Shown: positions 1 through 8,232 of the stretch, piece by piece | Numbering within the stretch: position 1 is the first letter of the stretch | Layout: each line of letters begins with the position of its first letter | NCBI RefSeq assembly: GCF_001955655.1 | Contig: NZ_MSPW01000011.1 | Coordinates: 91,857-155,856 of the forward strand | Length of the DNA stretch: 64,000 nt | Reading direction: 5' to 3' | From: Viridibacillus arenosi | GTDB taxonomy: Bacteria; Bacillota; Bacilli; Bacillales_A; Planococcaceae | Position numbers and translations under genes: made by a program | Notes under the pieces: generated by a model | What the model saw: only the letters and a program-made list of their open reading frames with translations | Databases searched by the model: none | Told to the model about the DNA's origin: nothing

Positions 1-18
1 GTTTTAGGAGGAAATATA

Positions 19-648
19 ATGACAACTACAACAGAAAAAAGTTTATATACAATTATGGAAGACAGAAAATCAGTTCGTAAATACGATCCGACTTTTAAAA
101 TGACTCAAGCACAACTTGAAGAGATCATAAAAGAAGCTACAAGTGCACCTTCTTCAAGTAACCTACAAGCATGGAGATTCCTTGTTATTCAAGATGAAGA
201 AACGAAAAAAGAACTTCGCGCAATTGGTAACAATCAAGAACAAATTGAAACATCTTCAGCAGTTATTGCCGTTTTAGGTGATGCTGAAATGTACAAAAAC
301 GTAGAAAAAATCTACACACAAAATGTAGAAGAAGGCCATATGGGTGAAGAACAGAAGAACATCACAATCAACAATACAATGCGTATGTACCCAGCAGCAC
401 CATTAGAAGTAAGACAAAGTATCGCAACTTTTGATGCAGGTCTAATTTCTATGCAATTGATGCTGATCGCAAAAGAAAAAGGTTTCGATACAGTAACAAT
501 GGGCGGATTTGATAAAGTGAAATTTGCAGAGCGATTTGAATTACCTGAGAATGAATTCCCAATCGTATTAATTGCTATCGGTAAAGCAGCAGCACCAGCA
601 TTCGGCTCATCACGTTTACCATTAGAGGATATTGCTCGTTTTATCTAA
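19..648 (+). CDS. Nitroreductase-family NAD(P)H oxidoreductase
   Basis: Predicted cytoplasmic FMN-dependent NAD(P)H oxidoreductase of the nitroreductase superfamily, a family that normally works as a homodimer. The 209-residue length is typical. DRKSVRKYD at residues 15-23 carries the arginines that usually contact the FMN phosphate, SAPSSSNLQAW at 42-52 forms the next part of the flavin site, and an IAIGKA segment lies near the C-terminus. It resembles B. subtilis YdgI/YodC in length and layout. The physiological substrate cannot be read from sequence. AGGAGG at 6-11 is well spaced from the ATG. A terminator follows directly, so it is probably the last or only gene of its unit; anything upstream lies outside the window. 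Confidence 0.9.
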   Translation: MTTTTEKSLYTIMEDRKSVRKYDPTFKMTQAQLEEIIKEATSAPSSSNLQAWRFLVIQDEETKKELRAIGNNQEQIETSSAVIAVLGDAEMYKNVEKIYTQNVEEGHMGEEQKNITINNTMRMYPAAPLEVRQSIATFDAGLISMQLMLIAKEKGFDTVTMGGFDKVKFAERFELPENEFPIVLIAIGKAAAPAFGSSRLPLEDIARFI

Positions 649-671
649 ATAACATAGCAAGTTAAAGATTC

Positions 672-703
672 AGCAGAAACGAATTTGTTTCTGCTTTTTT
701 TTT
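672..703 (+). terminator. Intrinsic terminator after the nitroreductase gene
   Basis: Perfect 9-bp stem AGCAGAAAC / GTTTCTGCT with a 6-base loop, followed by a run of T. Confidence 0.9.
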
Positions 704-791
704 GTGGTTTTTACAATAAAATTAGGGGTAAAGAGGTAAAAATATAAATTTATAGAATTATATAAAGAACAAATTGAAGGGAGCTTAGATA

Positions 792-1214
792 ATGAGTAAT
801 AAGTTAGTGCGGGTTGGAACTACTTATATTCCAGTAACTAATGTAGACATTTCTGCAAAGTGGTATGTAAAGAACTTAGGTGCTGTACTGAGCTATCAAG
901 ACGAAGAGAAGGTGATTCTTAATCTAGCAGATCAAAGCTTTTTCTTAGTGAAGGCAGAAGAGACTCAAAGTTCGAATTTCATCGATAGTAACGGCAATGA
1001 ACGTTTTTCCATGACTTTTGAGGTAAATGGGCTCGATGCTTTAGAAGAATTACATAGCTTCTTTATGGAAAGTGAAATGCAAGTTGGGAATATTGAAAAT
1101 AGAGGTCATGCTGGAAGAAACTTTGTATTTGCTGATTTAGATGGGAATAAATTTGATGTGTGGAGTGAATTGAGTCCAAATTTTCAAGAAATCAAAAAAT
1201 TGATTAGTGAATAG
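792..1214 (+). CDS. VOC (glyoxalase/dioxygenase-fold) family protein
   Basis: A 140-residue protein with the paired beta-alpha-beta-beta-beta layout of the vicinal oxygen chelate superfamily. TTYIPVTNVDISAKWY opens the first module and FADLDGNKFDVWSE near residues 117-130 is the usual closing strand with a carboxylate in the metal-ligand position. Single-domain VOC proteins of this length include lyases, dioxygenases and drug-binding resistance proteins, and nothing here decides between them. GAAGGGAGC upstream is a good ribosome binding site. It lies 64 bases before an alpha/beta hydrolase gene in the same direction with no terminator between, so the two may be co-transcribed. Confidence 0.8.
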   Translation: MSNKLVRVGTTYIPVTNVDISAKWYVKNLGAVLSYQDEEKVILNLADQSFFLVKAEETQSSNFIDSNGNERFSMTFEVNGLDALEELHSFFMESEMQVGNIENRGHAGRNFVFADLDGNKFDVWSELSPNFQEIKKLISE

Positions 1215-1278
1215 GTAAAGAGCTTATTCATCAAGAGTAGATAATGAAAATCTGACATATATAGGGGTAGGGGACACA

Positions 1279-2103
1279 ATGCTACAATATTATTCCATTG
1301 TAAGTGGAAAAGGTAATAAGGTTGCTATTTTTCTTCCTGGTACTGGATGGTCAGGAAGTATGGGGATGCCTATAGCGGATGCATTACATAAGGAGTTTAC
1401 TACACATATGATTGATCTACCTGGTATCGGGAAGAGTACTGGAATTGAAGGTGTAGTGACAGAAAGAGATATGGCTGATTGGCTTCATGGCTATATCGAA
1501 AAGAATCATTTAGATAAAGTTGCTATCATCGGGCACTCATTAGGGGGAATTATTGGTTTAGCATATGCATTCTATTATCCTAAGAAAGTAGATCGACTGA
1601 TTCTTTTAGATATCGGATATGATAGGGTTAATCGTTTCCCTGTTAAAATGTTCGGTAAAACGGGATACTTCTTACCTATCATAAGTATTTGTCATAAATT
1701 ATTTGGACAACGTTTACTAGGGAAGGAATCATACGATGAGCAAGTATCAAAGCCTAAAACAGAGGAAGAAATTAAGAAAGTTATTGAAAAGTTTAAATTT
1801 GAAGATAGTCCTTTTATTAGAGAAGCCATTGAAAACCAACGATCAAGTAATTTATCGGGGATTAGTTTGTTGTTAGCTGCTTATAGGAGCAATCCACCTA
1901 AAATCTTAAAAACAATTCAAATGCCTTGTTTGCTTCTTTATGGAAATCGGGAAAATAGTCCAGCTGCTGCGCAACGAAAAGTAAAGAAAGAAGTGGAAGG
2001 AATAAAATCAAATCAAGTAAAAGTTCAGATGTTAAAGGGTGATCATTATGCCCATGTACAGGATAAAAGAGCGATAGAGTATATCAGTACTTTTTTGGCT
2101 TAA
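1279..2103 (+). CDS. Alpha/beta-fold hydrolase
   Basis: Serine hydrolase of the alpha/beta fold, 274 residues, no signal peptide, so cytoplasmic. PGTGWSG at residues 20-26 forms the oxyanion-hole turn, GHSLGG at 85-90 is the nucleophile elbow with Ser87, and GDHYAH near 254-259 supplies the catalytic histidine (His256 by alignment with the family, His259 possible). A helical cap of about 100 residues separates the core halves. The substrate is unknown; epoxide hydrolases, haloperoxidase-like enzymes and small esterases share this layout. The gene follows a VOC gene and is the last of that short unit. Confidence 0.85.
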   Translation: MLQYYSIVSGKGNKVAIFLPGTGWSGSMGMPIADALHKEFTTHMIDLPGIGKSTGIEGVVTERDMADWLHGYIEKNHLDKVAIIGHSLGGIIGLAYAFYYPKKVDRLILLDIGYDRVNRFPVKMFGKTGYFLPIISICHKLFGQRLLGKESYDEQVSKPKTEEEIKKVIEKFKFEDSPFIREAIENQRSSNLSGISLLLAAYRSNPPKILKTIQMPCLLLYGNRENSPAAAQRKVKKEVEGIKSNQVKVQMLKGDHYAHVQDKRAIEYISTFLA

Positions 2104-2450
2104 CATGTAAGGGAATCGTTAAAAGTCAAAAAACTTAGTGGTAAAATAAATAGAATTAGAAAAAAATGTAGACTTTTTTTCTTCAAATAAGAGGATGGAT
2201 GTTCTAATTTTTTGAGTTGGTATTGGACAAGCACATACGGTAATGGCTGTTTTTTAAAAGCATGTTGCTGTTAAAACATAAAGACAGAGTAAATCTACAA
2301 AATGTGTAGAAATAGCTCTGTTTTTTTGTTTTAAAAATTCGTAAATAGAAAGATTGTTACTTTTAAAAAAATGAAGTGTATATATTTTTTAAGCATGTTA
2401 CATTCGAAATGCACCAAATAAATCCAAAAGAAGAAAGGAAGAAAGAATAT
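2104..2450. other. Intergenic region without a recognised gene
   Basis: About 350 bases with no convincing open frame. It holds a terminator-like hairpin at 2284-2328 and the leader of the GyrI-like gene. An in-frame ATG at 2376 exists but has no ribosome binding site, so I treat 2376-2450 as leader. Confidence 0.6.
2284..2328 (+). terminator. Intrinsic terminator, two-part stem
   Basis: ACAGAG (2284-2289) pairs with CTCTGT ending at 2321, an inner TCTACA pairs with TGTAGA, and a T run follows. It lies 180 bases after the hydrolase stop, which is far but in the right orientation. Confidence 0.65.
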
Positions 2451-2894
2451 ATGAAATTTAAAGTTGAAACACTACCTAACTATCGCTTAGCTTATGTGCG
2501 ACGTGTTGGTCCGTATGGTTCTGCAAATATTGAAGTTATGGAGAAGTTGAAAAAATGGGCAAGAGAGAAAAATCTTTCGTCAATTATACTTGCAATTCAA
2601 CAAGATAACCCTGAGACAACACTTCCTGAAGACTGTAGATTTGATGCTTGTATTGTGATTTCAGAGGATTATCAAATCGATAATTCAATTTGTGAAGGTG
2701 AACTTGCTGGTGGAAAGTACCTTGCTTACGAAGTCAAACATACAGCCGAAGACATTCAAGAAGCATATGCCAATATTTTTATTGATTTACAAATGAATGG
2801 ATATCAAATTGATAACAAACCTATTTTGGAAAGATACACTGAGGAGATGGTAAACAACCATTATTGCGAAATATGTGTACCGATAAAAGCTTAA
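2451..2894 (+). CDS. GyrI-like / effector-binding-domain protein
   Basis: A 147-residue stand-alone GyrI-like (AraC-type effector binding, SbmC/BmrR-C fold) domain. The start MKFKVETLPNYRLAYVRRVG matches the usual first strand of the fold, with RRVGPYG as the family's characteristic turn. The rest alternates strands and helices as expected (FDACIVIS, GGKYLAYEV, YTEE). Family members bind small hydrophobic or cationic molecules; some act as drug sinks or hydrolases. I chose ATG 2451 over an in-frame ATG at 2376 because AAAGGA lies upstream and the fold begins there. The gene is convergent with the Amj-like gene. Confidence 0.8.
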   Translation: MKFKVETLPNYRLAYVRRVGPYGSANIEVMEKLKKWAREKNLSSIILAIQQDNPETTLPEDCRFDACIVISEDYQIDNSICEGELAGGKYLAYEVKHTAEDIQEAYANIFIDLQMNGYQIDNKPILERYTEEMVNNHYCEICVPIKA

Positions 2895-2995
2895 TAAGTT
2901 TGATTAGCTTACTTTACTTGATTTTTACTCCAGTAAGGCACTAAAAATTTATTGGCTATGTTTAATGATATTATTGAAATTCTCTAAAACAATAA

Positions 2996-3023
2996 GCGTA
3001 TTCGAGTTATAAATCGAATACGC
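2996..3023. terminator. Bidirectional terminator between convergent genes
   Basis: Perfect 10-bp stem GCGTATTCGA / TCGAATACGC with an 8-base loop, T-rich on both exits. It sits between the GyrI-like gene and the convergent Amj-like gene. Confidence 0.75.
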
Positions 3024-3117
3024 AAATTGTTTCGAGTGGCGAATGATTAATAAACACCAACTAAGGATAATTTCCAAGTCGGATAGAACTTCGTAGTTAA
3101 AAACAAGTCATTACAAA

Positions 3118-3969
3118 TTAAACAATAAATTTCGTAAACCAAGCTACATAATGAGCTCCTGGAATGAAAAAGACTTGTGCTAGTAATGTCCCAAACAATC
3201 GGGAAGTCATCATCATAATTGACATACCTTTTAGATTCGAATAACTGCCTCTTTGGTTAATGACGTCATCGGCAAGAATTGATATTCTTGGGTCAATAAA
3301 GATGATAAGCAAGATAGTAGCTACCCCGTTAATAAGACCTGAGGCCATAATGGCTGTTGCTTTTCTTTCTGGAGCGATCAACCCAGCGTACAAAGCAGAT
3401 AATACTCCAATTGTGTAGATAGCTGTGATCACCATATTGATGAAAAATAATTTTACTGGGATATCTTTTAATCGTATATCCTTTACATAAGAAATTTTTG
3501 GCAAGTGAATATGCTTTAGTCCGCGTTTTATGTATGCAAATGTGAAGCCCTTTTTAATCAACGACGGAATGGAGCCTCTTTCTTCAGCTAAATGGATAAT
3601 TGCTCTAGAAAAAATGGCGATAAAAGTTGGGAGTAGTAGAATCCCGATGATAGTACCTATTGTGGAAGATGCAATGATGATCCTAAATTGACTTTCGACA
3701 AATTCTAGAGTATTTTCTTTTGGTGCTTTATCAATTAGGCTTCCAGTAAAAGGTTGCTGCATCATATTAGCAAGCCTTGATACCATGACCATCAAGTTAA
3801 ATAAGGATAAAGCAGAAGCAAGCAGTTTAACTCTTGCACCGGATAATCGGACAGCGTATGCAAGTGTTTCGATACAATGGATAATCAGTATAAACAGTGC
3901 AATGAATATTAGTTTCTCAGTAAATAGTTCTGAAATAAAATCACCTTCTCTTAGATGATATATTAGCAT
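3118..3969 (-). CDS. amj: Lipid II flippase, Amj (YdaH) family
   Basis: Polytopic membrane protein with about six hydrophobic segments. YAVRLSGARVKLLASAL, LFNLMVMVSRLANMMQQP and TGSLID near the N-terminus match the Amj family, the alternative to MurJ that flips lipid II for peptidoglycan synthesis and becomes important when MurJ is blocked. Start choice is difficult. The frame is open back to 4056, and ATG 3969 (used here) has no ribosome binding site. The only strong Shine-Dalgarno sequence, AGAAGGTGA, sits just before an ATT codon at 3936, which would give 272 residues, close to the length I recall for the family. A non-canonical start is therefore possible. It is convergent with the upstream GyrI-like gene and divergent from the kinase gene of a membrane-targeting-drug resistance locus. 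Confidence 0.8.
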   Translation of the reverse strand: MLIYHLREGDFISELFTEKLIFIALFILIIHCIETLAYAVRLSGARVKLLASALSLFNLMVMVSRLANMMQQPFTGSLIDKAPKENTLEFVESQFRIIIASSTIGTIIGILLLPTFIAIFSRAIIHLAEERGSIPSLIKKGFTFAYIKRGLKHIHLPKISYVKDIRLKDIPVKLFFINMVITAIYTIGVLSALYAGLIAPERKATAIMASGLINGVATILLIIFIDPRISILADDVINQRGSYSNLKGMSIMMMTSRLFGTLLAQVFFIPGAHYVAWFTKFIV

Positions 3970-4171
3970 AATCAAACGATAAAAACTGATTTTAGACATA
4001 AGCAAAGAAAAGATATTTTTATTGATACCATATTTTGTTATTATTACATGTAACACACTAACAATTTTGTGCAGAGAAGATTTAATTATTTCGTTTTTCT
4101 TGGTACATTCAAGTGTTAATAATAGGAGAAATTACAGAGTGAAATACTACAATTCAAAGTGAGGTGTAACA

Positions 4172-5263
4172 GTGCAAGCATTGATTATTCGTTATATTGC
4201 GTTGCTTTTTACTATAGGCGTATTAATAATTCATATCTTGCTGAATAGTGGGCCGGTAACAAACACAATCATTATAGCCACAGCTACTTTGTGCTTATAT
4301 TTTACAATCCCACTTAGTAAAATACCTATCATTAATTATCTCATTATGGTGTTATTAATCCCAATAGGATTGGTACTTTCAATAGATGTTGTTTATTTAT
4401 TGCCCATGCATGCTTTTTTTATAATGGAGGGAGCTTTTCAACTAAAACATCGGGAACATACAATTTACATAAGTTCGCTTGTCTTCGTTTGTACAGCAAT
4501 AACTTTATTGAAATATCTTCCTTTTTTAAATTTTGTGTTATTTATTTCGATTTGTATAAGTTCATTCTTTGTAAGTCAACTTTTTTGGAACGTTAAAGAA
4601 AAAGGTGATCTTTATACAGGATTGCTTGGGGAATATCGAACGTTAAAGCGCTCTTTTGTAGAGCAAGAACAATTAGCTCGAGCAGAAGAACGCACGAAAA
4701 TGGCGAGAGATATCCATGATTCAGTGGGACATAAGTTAACAGCTTTGTTAATGCAATTAGAGGTTCTATCCATCGAGAATAATTTGAAAGGTATAAAAGA
4801 CATAAAAGAATTAGCTAGAGATAGTTTGGATGAAACGAGAAATGCAGTGCGACAGCTGAAAACGGCTGAAGTAAGCGGTATTCAATCTGTTATTCAATTA
4901 ATACGAAAGCTTGAAATGGAGAGCCATTTACAAATTCGTTTTACTTTTGAAAAAGGTGTGTTAACTTTACCGATTTCCAATAAACAAAGTATTGTTCTCT
5001 ATCGCGTACTCCAGGAAAGTTTGACGAATGCGATGAAATATAGTGATTCAAAAGAAGTAGAAGTAATCTTAAGACAAAATTCATTACAACAGGTTCATTT
5101 TATAGTGAAAAATAAAGTGTTGAAACTAAAGGCTTTTGAATTAGGATTCGGACTCACGAATATGATGGGTAGAGTAGAAGAAATCGGTGGAGAACTTCGT
5201 GTCAATCGGACCGAAGATCATTTTATAGTTGAAGGTACATTTCCAATAAAAGAGAGGGAATAG
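4172..5263 (+). CDS. Sensor histidine kinase, NarL/DesK class (LnrJ-like)
   Basis: Membrane sensor kinase of 363 residues. Four or five hydrophobic helices fill the first 135 residues, followed by a short coiled coil and a HisKA_3 dimerisation domain with MARDIHDSVGH (His182 phospho-acceptor). The ATPase domain shows the N box (LQESLTNAMKYS) and a G box (GFGLTNMMGR). The start is GTG with AGTGAGGTG upstream. The stop is 3 bases from the next ATG, so it is coupled to its response regulator. The five-gene order kinase, regulator, ABC ATPase, permease, permease is that of B. subtilis lnrJKLMN (yfiJKLMN), which detects and exports linear polyene antibiotics. I infer a similar membrane-drug sensing role. 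Confidence 0.88.
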   Translation: MQALIIRYIALLFTIGVLIIHILLNSGPVTNTIIIATATLCLYFTIPLSKIPIINYLIMVLLIPIGLVLSIDVVYLLPMHAFFIMEGAFQLKHREHTIYISSLVFVCTAITLLKYLPFLNFVLFISICISSFFVSQLFWNVKEKGDLYTGLLGEYRTLKRSFVEQEQLARAEERTKMARDIHDSVGHKLTALLMQLEVLSIENNLKGIKDIKELARDSLDETRNAVRQLKTAEVSGIQSVIQLIRKLEMESHLQIRFTFEKGVLTLPISNKQSIVLYRVLQESLTNAMKYSDSKEVEVILRQNSLQQVHFIVKNKVLKLKAFELGFGLTNMMGRVEEIGGELRVNRTEDHFIVEGTFPIKERE

Positions 5264-5266
5264 AGA

Positions 5267-5899
5267 ATGGTACATATTTTGATTGTTGAAGATCAGGCTA
5301 TTGTGCGCAATGGGCTGAAGATGATTGTAGAGCAAGAGCCGGATTTTGAAATTGTTGCGGAAGCAAGTAATGGAGTTGAAGCACTGGCTGCACTTGAAAA
5401 TCATCATATTGATCTCGTACTAATGGATGTCAGAATGCCAGAAATGAATGGGATAGAAGCAACTAAAAGAATCCGCAATCGATTCCCACAAATTAAAGTT
5501 TTAGTGTTGACGACGTTTGACGATGAAGAATATGCGTTCGAAATATTAAAAGACGGGGCTAATGGATTTTTGTTAAAATCAGCAGAACCTCATAAATTAA
5601 TTAGTGCTATCCATAGTGTCCTTGAAGGAGGGCTCGTATTACATGAGGATGTTGCAGCAAAGTTAATGCCTAAATTATTGAAAAAATCGCCTCCATCACA
5701 ACCAGTTCATACTTTAACTGAACGAGAGCTTGATGTAGTGAGGCTCGTAGGTGAGGGCAAGACAAATAAGGAAATATCAGAAGAATTGTTTTTATCAATT
5801 GGTACAGTGAAGAATTATATGACACATATTCTACAGGAACTTGATTTAAGGGATCGTACACAGTTAGCCATTTATGCTGTGAAAAATGATCTCGTATGA
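5267..5899 (+). CDS. Response regulator, NarL/LuxR family (LnrK-like)
   Basis: Two-domain response regulator of 210 residues: receiver with phospho-acceptor Asp54 in LVLMDVRMPE, conserved Lys in FLLKSAEPHK, and a C-terminal LuxR-type helix-turn-helix (LTERELDVVRLVGEGKTNKE, then SIGTVKNYM). It lies 3 bases after the kinase gene and is its obvious partner. Its likely target is the ABC operon starting at 6032, separated by a terminator and a short promoter-sized gap, as expected of an Lnr-type circuit. Confidence 0.92.
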   Translation: MVHILIVEDQAIVRNGLKMIVEQEPDFEIVAEASNGVEALAALENHHIDLVLMDVRMPEMNGIEATKRIRNRFPQIKVLVLTTFDDEEYAFEILKDGANGFLLKSAEPHKLISAIHSVLEGGLVLHEDVAAKLMPKLLKKSPPSQPVHTLTERELDVVRLVGEGKTNKEISEELFLSIGTVKNYMTHILQELDLRDRTQLAIYAVKNDLV

Positions 5900-5910
5900 G
5901 TAATGAAAGA

Positions 5911-5936
5911 AGCGGCGATTAACTCGTCGCTTTTTT
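5911..5936 (+). terminator. Intrinsic terminator after the two-component pair
   Basis: 8-bp stem AGCGGCGA / TCGTCGCT (one G-U pair), 5-base loop and a T run. It separates the two-component genes from the ABC operon, so the latter probably has its own regulated promoter in 5937-6020. Confidence 0.88.
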
Positions 5937-6031
5937 ATGTGACTGAGGTCATATCGATTTATGACGTTAGCTAGTCGGCAAGCAATGTGATTTTATTTAT
6001 AGTGTAATTAAGGAGAGAGGGGATGTAATTT

Positions 6032-6964
6032 ATGATAGAAGTAGTGGATTTAACAAAAACATATAAAAAAGTAAATGTGGTAGATCACGTGAATTTATAT
6101 ATTGAGCCAGGTGAGATTGTGGGGTTACTTGGTCCAAATGGTGCGGGAAAATCGACAGCGATTGCCATGATATCAACGCTTATCAAACCATCAAAGGGTG
6201 ATGTATTGCTACACCAAAAAAGCGTTATAAATGATCAAGGTTCTTTGCGAGAGGTGTTGGGGGTCGTACCACAAGAAATAGCTTTATATAGTGATTTAAC
6301 GGCTAGAGAAAATCTGCATTTCTTTGGCAGTATTCATAAAATGCCAAAAGATAAATTGAAAGAGCGAATTGAAATTGTATTAGAAGAAATTGGCCTACAA
6401 GATGAAAACAAAAAACTGGTCAAACATTACTCAGGTGGTATGAAACGTCGGTTAAATATTGGCGTGGCGCTATTACATGAGCCTGAATATTTAATCATGG
6501 ATGAACCAACTGTAGGGATAGATCCTCAATCACGAAATCACATTTTAGAGACCGTGAAAAAACTAAATGAACGATCCAATACAGCAATTATTTACACAAG
6601 TCATTACATGGAAGAAGTCGAATTTTTATGTGATCGTATTTACATTATTGATAAGGGAAGGGTTATTGCATCTGGTACAAAGGATGAGATAAAAGCTATT
6701 CTGTCTTCTGAGAAAACCGTGCGTCTTAAACTTGAGAAACCTTCTAAACAACTTGTTGAGGATTTAACTTTGAATCCTATGTTATCAAATACATTAGCTA
6801 AGGATGCGGAGATTACTTTTACAGTAGCGAAAGATACAAATTTTCTACCTATGATCTTAACATTGTGTGACCAACATCATGTGGCATTAAATAGTTTTCA
6901 AATAGAAGAGCCAAGTCTTGAAGATGTATTTTTACACTTAACAGGTAGAGCATTACGAAATTAG
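6032..6964 (+). CDS. ABC transporter ATP-binding protein (LnrL-like)
   Basis: Cytoplasmic ATPase of an ABC-2 type exporter, 310 residues. Walker A GPNGAGKST lies around residues 34-42, then the Q loop (VPQEIALYS), signature YSGGMKRR, Walker B LIMDEPTVGID and H loop (YTSHYMEEVE). The C-terminal 90 residues form the extension typical of the DrrA/CcmA class. Two permease genes follow within 12 bases, giving an ATPase plus heterodimeric permease, as in LnrLMN. The substrate is inferred to be an amphipathic or polyene-like antimicrobial from synteny only. Confidence 0.92.
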   Translation: MIEVVDLTKTYKKVNVVDHVNLYIEPGEIVGLLGPNGAGKSTAIAMISTLIKPSKGDVLLHQKSVINDQGSLREVLGVVPQEIALYSDLTARENLHFFGSIHKMPKDKLKERIEIVLEEIGLQDENKKLVKHYSGGMKRRLNIGVALLHEPEYLIMDEPTVGIDPQSRNHILETVKKLNERSNTAIIYTSHYMEEVEFLCDRIYIIDKGRVIASGTKDEIKAILSSEKTVRLKLEKPSKQLVEDLTLNPMLSNTLAKDAEITFTVAKDTNFLPMILTLCDQHHVALNSFQIEEPSLEDVFLHLTGRALRN

Positions 6965-6975
6965 GAGGAGAGCTA

Positions 6976-8232
6976 ATGTTCTTAGCGCTTATCGTAAAAC
7001 AATTAAAAATATTGAGTAGAAACCCTTTAGAGTTGCTAGTTCTTCTGTTAATGCCTGTTGTATTAATTACAATTTTAAGTGTAGCTCTTGGACCTATAAT
7101 GGATGGGAATAGTGAAATGTTTGATTTGGATATAGCTGTTATTCAACATGATGACGAAGAAGCGCAGCTCGAATCCTTTCTAAAAAAGTCAAATGAAAGT
7201 ATGCCAATTGATGAAAAGTTGAAGGAAAGCATAAAACAAATGCTTCCAGTAACTTTGTTGCTCGATCAATTAACGGGAAATGAAGAAATGAAGAAATTTG
7301 TAACAGTAAAAAAACTAAATGAGAATGAACTTAATAAGGCAAGAAAAAGTGGAGACTATGACGTAATTATCGACGTTCCAAAGAATTTCACTGATGCGTA
7401 TTTATCGTCCGTTTTTTTATCAGGAAGCAAACCTTCTTTAAATGTCTATTTAGATGAGGATCAACCTGTTACTTCATCAATTACTAAAAGCATGCTCGAT
7501 TATTTCCAACAACAATATTCTTTACTAACACAATTGAACAATGCTGATCAGTTAGATGCTAAAGTAACTAGTCCTAAAATTGTAGTCGCTTCGGATATTG
7601 AGACAATAGCCAACCAAAAGAGTATCTCATCAAAAATTTATTATACGTTTAGTATGAGTGTCATGTTCATCTTATATATGGCTAGTACTATAGCAAGTTT
7701 GGCTTTTTTAGAAAAAGATATGAATATTTTCGACCGGATTGTATTAGCACGAATTCATCCAATAACGTATTTAGGTAGCATCATTGTATCAACTATTCTC
7801 TTAGCAATGATTCAGATGACTATTTTGTTTACTGTTTCACATTTTATGTTTGATATTCAATTTGAACAGTTCGGATTATATGTACTAATTACATTTCTTC
7901 TGGCCGTTATTGTAGGAGCTTTAGCAGCATTATTGTCAGCGATTAATTATAGAAATAATTCATCAGGAGCTTCAAATATATTTTCAGCTGCAATAATATC
8001 TATTCTTGCCTTAGTAGGAGGGAGTTTCATTCCAATAAGTCAGCTATCTTCATTTTTATCATCACTTGGAAAATGGACACCGAATGGAGCAGCACTTGAA
8101 GCTTATTTGAAACTGCAGCAAAATGCGACGTTTCTTGATATTCAAGATCTAGTCTTCAACTTAAGTATGTTAGGCATAGGTCTCCTAGTTATAGCGTTTG
8201 TACTCTTTCCTAGAAGAGGTGGCATATTATGA
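6976..8232 (+). CDS. ABC-2 type permease (LnrM-like)
   Basis: Membrane subunit of 418 residues. One N-terminal helix (about residues 20-40) is followed by a large extracytoplasmic segment to about residue 225, then five C-terminal helices including a LAFLEKDMNIFDRI re-entry region typical of ABC-2 permeases. GGAGGAG lies just upstream of the ATG. The stop overlaps the start of the second permease by 4 bases, indicating translational coupling and probably a heterodimeric channel with that protein. Confidence 0.88.
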   Translation: MFLALIVKQLKILSRNPLELLVLLLMPVVLITILSVALGPIMDGNSEMFDLDIAVIQHDDEEAQLESFLKKSNESMPIDEKLKESIKQMLPVTLLLDQLTGNEEMKKFVTVKKLNENELNKARKSGDYDVIIDVPKNFTDAYLSSVFLSGSKPSLNVYLDEDQPVTSSITKSMLDYFQQQYSLLTQLNNADQLDAKVTSPKIVVASDIETIANQKSISSKIYYTFSMSVMFILYMASTIASLAFLEKDMNIFDRIVLARIHPITYLGSIIVSTILLAMIQMTILFTVSHFMFDIQFEQFGLYVLITFLLAVIVGALAALLSAINYRNNSSGASNIFSAAIISILALVGGSFIPISQLSSFLSSLGKWTPNGAALEAYLKLQQNATFLDIQDLVFNLSMLGIGLLVIAFVLFPRRGGIL

